A DNA stretch of 64,000 bases, taken from positions 28,687-92,686 of the forward strand of contig JACMNL010000026.1 in the NCBI GenBank assembly GCA_014378525.1, read 5' to 3'. The notes beneath the pieces are model-generated. The model saw nothing but the letters and a program-made list of their open reading frames with translations, did no database searches and was not told the DNA's origin. How positions within the stretch are numbered: position 1 is the stretch's first letter; the number at the start of each line of letters is the position of its first letter. This stretch comes from Bacteriovorax sp. (GTDB lineage Bacteria > Bdellovibrionota > Bacteriovoracia > Bacteriovoracales > Bacteriovoracaceae). A program made the position numbers and the translations under genes. Below, one piece after another: positions 51,426 to 58,865 of this stretch.

Positions 51426-52600
51426 TAGTCAGCATCCGTATAGTTAATTAGTTTTTTAAGGCCATTTAAGCGGTTAATAATTTCCGGTGGGAAAACACTT
51501 TTTTCTTTTGTAATGTAATTGATGGCCATGTCTTCTTCATAAGCATCATAACAATCTTTTGCGACAGGGTCTTTGCTGTATTTTTCCATGCACGATAAGA
51601 GATAATAATCCCCTAGTGAAAAAAATAAATCGTCGTTCACGCGTTTATCTAAAATCGCCAGCCAGTATAAAATCTTAGCACCTTGTTTTGTCTCAGGGTG
51701 AGAGTTGTAATAATACATAAGGATGGTCGAAAGATTTAAATCGTAAACTTCTGATGTGTTTGAAACTGTAAATATCGGGCCGCCTTCTTCATCAGCATTA
51801 AGGCCTTTCATGAACTTTAACATCTGCTCTTCTTTCGTAGTCTCGGGATTAAATCCTTCCCATAGGTTTTTTCCGGCCAGTGCTCTTCTCCACCCTGTCA
51901 CCTCTTCAGCAATCTTTTCATTGAAGATTTTGGCACTCAGGTATTTATCAAATTGCATTTTTCCCAATGAAAAATCTTTCCTGATACGCACATAATAAAT
52001 CAGTTCGCGCTCCAGAGCTTTATAGATAAATTCATCATCATCCGATTTTTTTGATTTCATCAGGAACTGATCGTAAAGCTCCATTGCTTTATCATAGTCG
52101 CGTGAAATGAAATACAGCTCTGCCAGATCAAAACCTGAAAGCTTCATTTTGGCGATGTCTTTATCTTCAAATAATTTTGGCAGCGATTGTCCCGGTGATT
52201 GAGCGTGGCAACCAATGCATAAATTTAAGGCCGCATTAAATTTCGCCCGGGCCTGAGATCTTTTATCGTTATTAAAAAGATTTACGGTCTGCTGAAGTTG
52301 TTCGGTCATGACCGTTTGATTGAGAGACAAACCCATTGTATTGATGATGGGGTGAGTTTTGAGATTCTTAAAAAGTTCGGTGAGGTCACTGAGTGATTTT
52401 GAAATTTGTTTTTTGTTTTTATCTTTTGTAAATTCCTGCTCAGAAGCTATATAGGGTCCAAGCTCACGAATGGTTCCTGAGATGGTATTCATCGTATGGC
52501 GGACTTCTTTGTTGGGATGAAATTCTTTTTTTGTTTTAGACTGCGGCCACGCAGGTGCGCTTGCTAAAATTATGCAAATTAAAAGGGTACCAGCTTTCAT
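51425..52600 (-). CDS. Exported monohaem c-type cytochrome-like protein with helical C-terminal domain (paralogue)
   Basis: A 391 aa protein with a signal peptide (MKAGTLLICIILASAPAWPQ). The haem motif CIGCH is at 128-132, after a helical N-terminal domain of about 100 residues; a long helical, TPR-like C-terminal domain follows (LAELYFISRDYDKAMELYDQF; SCMEKYSKDPVAKDCYDAY). It matches the downstream paralogue in motif position and overall plan. ATG 52600 has AGGTGAGG upstream; an ATG 21 nt earlier would put charged residues before the signal. Probably periplasmic; a redox or sensing role is inferred from the haem motif only. Confidence 0.72.
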   Translation of the reverse strand: MKAGTLLICIILASAPAWPQSKTKKEFHPNKEVRHTMNTISGTIRELGPYIASEQEFTKDKNKKQISKSLSDLTELFKNLKTHPIINTMGLSLNQTVMTEQLQQTVNLFNNDKRSQARAKFNAALNLCIGCHAQSPGQSLPKLFEDKDIAKMKLSGFDLAELYFISRDYDKAMELYDQFLMKSKKSDDDEFIYKALERELIYYVRIRKDFSLGKMQFDKYLSAKIFNEKIAEEVTGWRRALAGKNLWEGFNPETTKEEQMLKFMKGLNADEEGGPIFTVSNTSEVYDLNLSTILMYYYNSHPETKQGAKILYWLAILDKRVNDDLFFSLGDYYLLSCMEKYSKDPVAKDCYDAYEEDMAINYITKEKSVFPPEIINRLNGLKKLINYTDAD

Positions 52601-52691
52601 ATTCCTCACCTTGAAAATCACTCACCTTTAATTAAAAAGCGAAACTGTGTGTAGGGCAAGGTATAAAGCATAATACTCGGTTATAGCAAAG

Positions 52692-53027
52692 TTAGAATTG
52701 GTTTGTTCTCAGCATAACCAGCGTACATCCAATGACGACTTCGGCACCGATGGACTCGAATTTTTTTTGTAGATTGCTGTTCTCTGTTCCCGGATTGAAG
52801 ATCACGCGTTTTGGTTTTGACTTCAATAGAATGTCTGCAAACTTGTCCCCGATCTGTGGGTTCACATAGAGAGTCAGTGTATCGTACTCTGTGTTGATGC
52901 GGGAAAGCTCAGCTTCAATTCGCGGATTGATGGTGATGACCTCGTGTTTGTAGTCATTAAGCAGGTTGGTCGCAATATTTGAATATCGGTCCGTACTATC
53001 TGAATAACCAAAAACTAAAACTTTCAT
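52692..53027 (-). CDS. CoA-binding-domain (Rossmann) protein, YccU-like
   Basis: A 111 aa single Rossmann domain of the CoA_binding_2 type: the start MKVLVFGYS, EVITINPRIEA, DTLTLYVNPQ and KRVIFNPGTENSNLQKK, then EVVIGCTLVML. All positions agree with the small YccU-like proteins, although the usual GASxxPxR nucleotide loop is altered to GYSDSTDRYS. Cytoplasmic; ligand presumably CoA or a related nucleotide, function unknown. AAAGGAG lies 6 nt before the ATG. It follows selO on the same strand after 26 nt. Confidence 0.8.
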   Translation of the reverse strand: MKVLVFGYSDSTDRYSNIATNLLNDYKHEVITINPRIEAELSRINTEYDTLTLYVNPQIGDKFADILLKSKPKRVIFNPGTENSNLQKKFESIGAEVVIGCTLVMLRTNQF

Positions 53028-53053
53028 GGTAACTCCTTTTACTTCTTTTCTTT

Positions 53054-54508
53054 TTATGAAGAACAGCTCACCGAAAGATTTCTGTATCTAACCGGTGCAG
53101 GGCCTGCCCACTCCTCAAACTCACTCCATTCTTCGAAAGGATTAGTGAGAACTTTGAACATGTTTTCCAGAACCGTCGGGTCATCGATAGCAATTTGTGC
53201 GACGTAATTTCTTAAAATAAATTTCGGGTTTACGGCCAGCATCTTATTGTGGCGATCTTCAACACTTATTTCTTCAACAGCAAGTCTGGTTTCATATTGA
53301 TCGAGCCATGTTGTGAGTTCAGGACTTACAACTATATTTTTCAACGGAGTTCCGCTTGTGTAAGTTGAAAGTGACCTGAAAAACTGAGTGTAATCTACTT
53401 TCGTTACAACCAGCATGTTCAGCAGGCCGCGAAGAAAATCTTCATCGCTCTTAAAATTTTTATAAAGGCCGCATTTTTCTAAAAGTAGTCTCGTATACTC
53501 AACCGAAAAAATTTGAGGATATGTATTAAGTGTTCTCTCTTTATCTTCATCACTGATCAGATCTTTTAATGCTTCACCCAGCATTTTTAAATTCCACATT
53601 CCAATACCAGGCTGATTGCCCAAACTGTATCTTCCTTCATGGTCTGAATGATTACAGATAAAATCCTGGTCAAAGTTTTCGATAAAACCATAAGGCCCGT
53701 AATCAAGTGTCAGACCCAGAATCGATAAATTATCTGTATTCAAAACTCCGTGACAAAAACCTGCAGCCTGCCACCGGGCAAAAAGCCTGGCCGTACGTTT
53801 TACTACTTCCTGATAAAAAAGAACATTTGAATTCGGATGATCTTTAAAATGTGTAAAGTAATGATCAACGACAAAATTCACCAGTACTTTTAATTCCTCA
53901 GGCTGATTAGTATGGGCGTAATACTGGAAATGTCCGAAGCGCAGAAAACTTTCTGCTACCCGCATGACCATTGAGCCGTTTTCAATTTCTTCTCTATAAA
54001 CTTTATCTTCACCACTGATGATGGCCATTGCCTCTGTCGTCGGTATGTTTAAAGCTTTTAGGTGAGCGCTTGCAAGGTACTCTCTGATACTTGAGCGAAC
54101 CACGGCCTTGCCATCACCCATTCTGGAAAATGGAGTGAGTCCTGAACCCTTTAACTGCAACTCAAAATGTTTTTCATCATCAGTTTCTACTTCAGCAACT
54201 GTCACTGCACGGCCGTCCCCTAAACGTGGAACGTAGTGACCGAACTGATGGCCGGAGTAAAAACTTGCGCCGAAAAAAAGACCTTCAAAATCGAGGTCGC
54301 CATTTAAGAATCTTAGAAAAGATGGATTGGTGATCAGGTTTTCATCAATATTCAAACGATTTAGTAATTCGTGATTTACGTGAAGAATTTTCGGATTAGT
54401 TAAAGGCTCGGGTGTGACCTTCACAAAAAGAAAAGGAGCAGTATTAAAAAGACGGTTCGTGAAGTTTAGATCAGCGAGTTTTTTTCCCGAGATTGCTGGT
54501 GTAGTCAT
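53054..54508 (-). CDS. selO: SelO/YdiU family protein adenylyltransferase
   Basis: A pseudokinase-fold enzyme that transfers AMP to protein hydroxyl groups; 484 aa, normal for bacterial SelO. Diagnostic segments: YSGHQFGHYVPRLGDGRA, LQLKGSGLTPFSRMGDGKAVVRS, FCHGVLNTDNLSILGLTLDYGPYGF (quoted here in parts: HGVLNTDN and LDYGPYGF) and the C-terminal VSCSS, where Cys replaces the selenocysteine of animal SelO. ATG 54508 has GGAAG 9 nt upstream; a TTG 6 nt earlier is less likely. It overlaps the small upstream gene by 38 nt. Family role: redox stress and protein AMPylation. Confidence 0.93.
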   Translation of the reverse strand: MTTPAISGKKLADLNFTNRLFNTAPFLFVKVTPEPLTNPKILHVNHELLNRLNIDENLITNPSFLRFLNGDLDFEGLFFGASFYSGHQFGHYVPRLGDGRAVTVAEVETDDEKHFELQLKGSGLTPFSRMGDGKAVVRSSIREYLASAHLKALNIPTTEAMAIISGEDKVYREEIENGSMVMRVAESFLRFGHFQYYAHTNQPEELKVLVNFVVDHYFTHFKDHPNSNVLFYQEVVKRTARLFARWQAAGFCHGVLNTDNLSILGLTLDYGPYGFIENFDQDFICNHSDHEGRYSLGNQPGIGMWNLKMLGEALKDLISDEDKERTLNTYPQIFSVEYTRLLLEKCGLYKNFKSDEDFLRGLLNMLVVTKVDYTQFFRSLSTYTSGTPLKNIVVSPELTTWLDQYETRLAVEEISVEDRHNKMLAVNPKFILRNYVAQIAIDDPTVLENMFKVLTNPFEEWSEFEEWAGPAPVRYRNLSVSCSS

Positions 54509-54680
54509 TTGCAAATTCTTCCAATGATTTTTCGTCCATTGAATCGCCTAAAACCTGAAGTTTTTTAAAGTGATTCTTCTCTTCTTCAGTTTTAGCAAAC
54601 ATCACCATCTCTGGTAAAGCTTTTCTCATCTCTTCGCGAGTCATGCGCTTTTTATTGTATTCAACACAGATAAGGCACAT
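54471..54680 (-). CDS. Small protein upstream of selO, unknown function
   Basis: A 69 aa soluble protein beginning MCLICVEYNKKRMTREEM, with a CXXC pair at residues 2-5 and a charged helical rest. Its last 38 nt overlap the start of selO in another frame, so the two are translationally coupled. GGAGT lies 6-7 nt before the ATG. The CXXC suggests a metal or redox site. No family recognised. Confidence 0.6.
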   Translation of the reverse strand: MCLICVEYNKKRMTREEMRKALPEMVMFAKTEEEKNHFKKLQVLGDSMDEKSLEEFANDYTSNLGKKTR

Positions 54681-55008
54681 AAAAAGAACTCCTGTAAAAT
54701 GCTGTTTTAGCTCTGCAATTTTATGGTGACCACTGTAAGTGGCACTTTTTCGGAAATTGCTTAAATCAATTTTATCACGCTTTTTAAAAAAATTTGCACA
54801 AATAAGTGGTGAATATTGATGTATTTTTATCGGTTAATGTTGGATTTAGCTTTAGCTTGATAAATATTCAAGACTTAAATCTATATAATCAACCTTACCT
54901 AATATCCTCCGATTTTGAAGTTGTTCGTCACTTGATGTTGTACGTTGGTTGAGATCAAAATCGTTGTTTCGTTAAAAGAGAAAATCTTTGACGTTGATGG
55001 GGACGTTC
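54681..55008. promoter_or_regulatory. Divergent intergenic region between selO operon and motility-type cluster
   Basis: These 328 nt contain no gene I can support. They hold a hairpin (CCACT-GTA-AGTGG, about 54728-54740), a TATATAAT element (TATAAT at 54884-54889) oriented toward the right-hand cluster without a good -35 at 17 nt, and an 8-bp inverted repeat GATTTTGA / TCAAAATC (54911-54918 and 54955-54962) with 36 nt between the arms. The promoters of both divergent operons must lie here. Confidence 0.5.
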
Positions 55009-56376
55009 ATGCATTTAATTTTTTCGAAAGGAAGTAAGCAATTACTTCTGGTCCTGGTCCTGGTTATGTTCGGTGCTTGTAAACAAAGTGAATTCTACGA
55101 AAAACAAGGTATCTCAGAAGTGGGAACAGGGACCGGCGGTACTGGTACCGGTACTGGAACAACTGGCGGCGATGGTGGCGGTCTTGTTCCTGGTGATGGT
55201 GGTGGCAGCACTACTCCAACTACACCGATCATTGTCGTTGACCCTACAACTCCTGTGGTAATTCCGCCAGTGGTTGTCGTTAATCCTCCGGTTGTAACTC
55301 CACCAGTTGTTGTTACACCTCCTGTTGTTGTAGTTGATCCTCCAGTAGTTGTTACACCTCCAGTTGTCACTCCTCCGGTTGTAGTTGTGAACCCTCCAGT
55401 GGTTACTCCTCCAGTTGTTGTAGTTGAACCTCCTGTTGTCGTAACTCCTCCAGTGGTTGTTGTTACACCACCAGTAGTTGTTACTCCTCCTGTTGTGACT
55501 CCTCCGTCTGCAATTTTAAATGACCGCGTAGAAACTTTTACACAAAGTGTTTCTAAAAATGCGGCAGTCGACATCCTATGGATGGTTGATGACTCTGGAT
55601 CTATGGCCGATAAGCAGGATGCAATTGCAAAAAATTTCAATTTGTTCATTAATCAGTTTATAGCAAATGATGTAGATTTTAAAATGGCCATCACGACAAC
55701 TGACGGAACATCTACTAGAAATGGTAAAATGGTTGGTGACAGTGCAAAACTAACTGCAGCTTCTGCGAAAGGTAATAGAACTGCTTTCATCCAGAACTTT
55801 GAAAAATGGATTAAAGTAGGAACAGCTGGTTCTGGTGTTGAACAAGGATTAAAAACATCTACTAGCTTCTTCGACCGTTACGCTTCAAGTTTTTTAAGAC
55901 CAGATGCTTACCTGGCAATCGTTTATATTTCAGATGAAGAAGATCAGTCTGAGAAAAAAGTAAGCGAGTATATGACAAAACTTCTGGCACTAAAAGCTAA
56001 CAAAGGGTTGATCAAAGCATACTCTATCGTGACAATTAAAAAGAACCCGTCAAATTCGTGGGAAACAATCGGTAACAGATACCTTCAGGTTTCTAACGAA
56101 ACTGCTGGTACAACAACAGACATCCATAGTGACTTCGCTTCTACGCTTTTAAATATGGGTGGAAAAATTGTAAACCTAATCGATAGTTTCGCTCTTTCTG
56201 AATCTCCTTACAATGACCAAGTTGATGTTTACGTTAACAGTATCAAAGTTTCATCGGGATTCGTTTTCGATGCAGCTCAGAGAACTGTTAAGTTCAATGC
56301 TAATGCAGTACCTGTTGAAGGATCTAAAGTTGAAGTTCGCTACAAAGTTAAAGCGACAGTATTAGGAGCTATTTAA
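55009..56376 (+). CDS. VWA-domain lipoprotein on a Pro/Val-repeat stalk (CglB-like adhesin candidate)
   Basis: A 455 aa predicted lipoprotein: signal peptide with lipobox FGAC (Cys24), a Gly/Thr-rich linker (about 40-67), about 95 residues of PPVVV/TPPVV repeats (72-166), then a von Willebrand A-type domain with an intact MIDAS start DDSGSM (194-199), VYISDEEDQ, and a C-terminal beta domain (DQVDVYVNSIKV). ATG 55009 has GGGG 6 nt upstream; earlier starts lack this. In Myxococcus the VWA lipoprotein CglB is the surface adhesin of the gliding machine; here the gene heads a cluster with barrel, TPR and TolQ/R genes, so a similar role is inferred. Confidence 0.8.
   Translation: MHLIFSKGSKQLLLVLVLVMFGACKQSEFYEKQGISEVGTGTGGTGTGTGTTGGDGGGLVPGDGGGSTTPTTPIIVVDPTTPVVIPPVVVVNPPVVTPPVVVTPPVVVVDPPVVVTPPVVTPPVVVVNPPVVTPPVVVVEPPVVVTPPVVVVTPPVVVTPPVVTPPSAILNDRVETFTQSVSKNAAVDILWMVDDSGSMADKQDAIAKNFNLFINQFIANDVDFKMAITTTDGTSTRNGKMVGDSAKLTAASAKGNRTAFIQNFEKWIKVGTAGSGVEQGLKTSTSFFDRYASSFLRPDAYLAIVYISDEEDQSEKKVSEYMTKLLALKANKGLIKAYSIVTIKKNPSNSWETIGNRYLQVSNETAGTTTDIHSDFASTLLNMGGKIVNLIDSFALSESPYNDQVDVYVNSIKVSSGFVFDAAQRTVKFNANAVPVEGSKVEVRYKVKATVLGAI
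55222..55506 (+). repeat. Tandem Pro/Val codon repeats (stalk of the VWA lipoprotein)
   Basis: About 285 nt of imperfect repeats of a CCTCCAGTTGTTGTA-like unit encode PPVVV and TPPVV blocks separated by single Asp, Asn or Glu. Codons vary between copies, but the units are similar enough for slippage or recombination to change stalk length. Confidence 0.85.
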
Positions 56377-57098
56377 TGAAAGGAATTAATTACAAAAATA
56401 TTTTCTGCCTTGCTCTAGTATCGTTAACCTTAAGCGCACCTGCGCTTAAGGCCGACGAGAAGGACTTATACGATTTTATGTGGCTTGACCCGGATAAAAA
56501 AGTTTACGTACTTCAAAACAAAGTTCACAAGAAAGCTAACACTGTTTACCTTAACGTTGGTTACGGGACAGGACTAACTTCGACTTTCCAGGATACCTCT
56601 TTGTTCCACACTAACTTTGGTTATTACTTAACTGAAGAGTGGGCCGTTGAAGGTCTGTACACGAAGTACAGCAACTCAGACAATGATGCTCTGGCAAACC
56701 TAAAAAGATTGAACGGATCAATTCCATTTATCAGATCAACTGAAAGTAACTACGGTTTAATTGCAAAGTGGTCACCTTTCTACGGGAAGATTAACACTTT
56801 CAATAAAATTTTCTACTTTGACTGGTCATTCGGATTAGGGTTGGGAAAAATGAACACGAAATCGAATGCGCTTTCAGTAGCAAATCCGCTTTCGGCCAAC
56901 ACTTATTCTAATGAAAAGTATACTTCAGTGATCGCGAAAACAGGTCTTAGCTTTCACGCTACAAAAAATATTCATGTTGGTCTCGATGTGATCATGAACA
57001 ACTACAAGGCACCTGGCCCTACAATCAACGGAGGAGCGCCTGCTTCGAAGATGAGAACTAATACAGATGCAATAGTTACAGTTGGTGTGTCGTTCTAA
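56376..57098 (+). CDS. Outer-membrane beta-barrel protein of the motility-type cluster
   Basis: A 240 aa protein with a signal peptide (1-26, ending ALKADE) followed by KDLYDFMWLDPDKKVYVLQNK and amphipathic strands ending in TVGVSF, a C-terminal barrel signal. It resembles the outer-membrane beta-barrel-domain family found beside gliding-type genes in myxobacteria and bdellovibrios (from memory). The ATG shares a base with the stop of the VWA lipoprotein (TAATG). It could be the outer-membrane partner that holds or exposes the lipoprotein, as Glt barrels do for CglB. Confidence 0.78.
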   Translation: MKGINYKNIFCLALVSLTLSAPALKADEKDLYDFMWLDPDKKVYVLQNKVHKKANTVYLNVGYGTGLTSTFQDTSLFHTNFGYYLTEEWAVEGLYTKYSNSDNDALANLKRLNGSIPFIRSTESNYGLIAKWSPFYGKINTFNKIFYFDWSFGLGLGKMNTKSNALSVANPLSANTYSNEKYTSVIAKTGLSFHATKNIHVGLDVIMNNYKAPGPTINGGAPASKMRTNTDAIVTVGVSF

Positions 57099-57118
57099 TT
57101 CACAAATCGAGGATTTAT

Positions 57119-58558
57119 ATGAAATATATAGCAATACTAATAGTTCTTCTGAGCACATCGTTTGAAGCTTCTGCTTCAGCGAAAGGTGCGTACGAACTTT
57201 ATCAGAAAGATAAGTCAAAGACCCGCGACAAAAAAATTGCTCACGAGTTAATTGAAGGCCAGTACTATTTCAGCGCTATCCCCTACATCAATAATTATCT
57301 GGAAACAAATAATGAAATCGATGCAGAGCTTGAAGCTGACATTGAAACTCTGGTTATCAAGACTGGTACAATGGCAGTATTGAACCTTGATGAAAAAAGA
57401 CTTGAAGGTTTTAACATCCCTTCAATTTCCTTGATTCTTGGAACAAGACTTTTTAATAAAGAACAAAACGCTAAAGCTTACGAAATTCTCTCTAGGATCC
57501 CGGAGACTCACCAGTTTTCGGCTGAAGCAGCTTTAATCAAAGGGACAATCAGAAACCTTGAAAGAAAAAACATCGAAGCAAACAATCTTTATGAAGCTTG
57601 TATCAAAAAATCTTCTGCCCTTGAAGAAAGCTCTAAAGGTGAAAAACTTAAGCGTTACTACGATTACCTTAAAGAAACTTGTATCATCAGAACTGCTCGC
57701 GTAAAAATTGAAGAGAAAAAATACTCTGAAGCACTTGAGACTTATGAACAGATCGACAAACGTTCATACAAGTGGCCGTACATTTTGATGGACCAGGCCT
57801 GGGCACATTATTATTTAAAAGATTATAACCGTGCGCTTGGTTTAACGACTACATACAAGTCTCCCCTGCTTGAAAGTTATTTCTTTCCTGAAGCAGAAGT
57901 TTTAATGGCACTATCATACTACAACCTTTGTCTTTGGGATGACTCGCTTAAAGTTGTTGACCACTTCTATGATGTGTATCAACCTAAAGCTCAGGCCCTA
58001 AAAGAAATTTTAGGAAAGAACAAAGCATCTAACACTTATTTCCTTGATCTTTATTATGCTGACCCGGAAGCACGTGGTAACTTAAACCCGTTCATCAGAA
58101 ACCTGATCACTCAGACGAGAAAACAGGTTAAGTTCAACCTCGACCTAGCTTCACTTAAAGCTGCAAAAGATGAACTTCAGTTACTAAAAAGATTAAAAAA
58201 CAAAAACGATTTTACGCAAACTCTTGAAGGCAACCTTGATTCAACAATCAGCTTTATCAGTGCGAAGATAAATTTTTACATTAAAAAAGAGATCTTTACT
58301 TTCATTAACGAGATTCACAAACACAGCTTTTCTATGTTCAACCTGAAACTGGAACTGTTATCAAAAAAACGTGACGAGATCTACAACGCTAAGGCTCTTG
58401 CAGCGACTGACCGTAACCGTGGATCAGATGTAAATGTTAAGAGAAAAACAAGCCAGTACTATTTTGATTTCAACGGATCTTTCTGGGCAGACGAACTTGG
58501 TGACTATTCATTTGGTCTTCAATCAGCTTGTAAGGATACTTCAGTAGCTAAAAAATAA
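57119..58558 (+). CDS. Exported TPR-type protein
   Basis: A 479 aa protein with a signal peptide (1-20, ending SASAK) and helical repeats through most of its length (for example YSEALETYEQIDKRSYKWPYI and ALSYYNLCLWDDSLKVVDHF). These are tetratricopeptide or SEL1-like scaffolds, so it is probably periplasmic. GAGG lies 8 nt before the ATG. It stands between the barrel and a small exported protein in one co-oriented run with short gaps. In the Myxococcus Glt complex, periplasmic TPR proteins connect motor and outer membrane; that role is inferred here. Confidence 0.75.
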   Translation: MKYIAILIVLLSTSFEASASAKGAYELYQKDKSKTRDKKIAHELIEGQYYFSAIPYINNYLETNNEIDAELEADIETLVIKTGTMAVLNLDEKRLEGFNIPSISLILGTRLFNKEQNAKAYEILSRIPETHQFSAEAALIKGTIRNLERKNIEANNLYEACIKKSSALEESSKGEKLKRYYDYLKETCIIRTARVKIEEKKYSEALETYEQIDKRSYKWPYILMDQAWAHYYLKDYNRALGLTTTYKSPLLESYFFPEAEVLMALSYYNLCLWDDSLKVVDHFYDVYQPKAQALKEILGKNKASNTYFLDLYYADPEARGNLNPFIRNLITQTRKQVKFNLDLASLKAAKDELQLLKRLKNKNDFTQTLEGNLDSTISFISAKINFYIKKEIFTFINEIHKHSFSMFNLKLELLSKKRDEIYNAKALAATDRNRGSDVNVKRKTSQYYFDFNGSFWADELGDYSFGLQSACKDTSVAKK

Positions 58559-58571
58559 TTTGGGGACTCGT

Positions 58572-58823
58572 ATGAAAATATTAATCATCATTGCTGCACT
58601 TGTTTCAATATCTGCCCATGCGCAGGAAGAAAAAAAGAATGTTATCTACAAATATAAAGAATATGAAGTGATCGACCTGGGAAGTCTGGAAATTAAAGGA
58701 CAGATCATGGCGCCGGGAGATTTGACTGTTAACGAACGTGAACGTCAAAGCTTCAAGAGATCACTTCTGGAAAAAAACAATTTCGACTTCGAAAACAGAA
58801 GAGAAATAGAAAACTTACGTTAA
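58572..58823 (+). CDS. Small exported protein of the motility-type cluster
   Basis: An 83 aa protein with a signal peptide (MKILIIIAALVSISAHA) and a short charged mature part (YKYKEYEVIDLGSLEIKGQ, then PGDLTVNERERQSFKRSL). ATG 58572 has GGGGA 5 nt upstream; a TTG at 58560 is out-competed by this. No family recognised, although the EVIDLGSLEIKG phrase looks like a conserved interaction motif. Tight spacing to both TPR genes suggests a structural adaptor. Confidence 0.65.
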   Translation: MKILIIIAALVSISAHAQEEKKNVIYKYKEYEVIDLGSLEIKGQIMAPGDLTVNERERQSFKRSLLEKNNFDFENRREIENLR

Positions 58824-58865
58824 TTAATACTACTCAAACACTGTTGTCATCCTGCTGAGGTTCTA

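Noticed and set aside
55222..55506. CRISPR-like repeat array
   Set aside because: The repeats are short, imperfect, in frame and code for a Pro/Val stalk; there are no spacers and no cas genes.
55095..55649. A 184-codon open frame on the minus strand, rich in Thr and Gly
   Set aside because: It is the antisense shadow of the Pro/Val codon repeats of the VWA lipoprotein, with no ribosome-binding site or recognisable protein.
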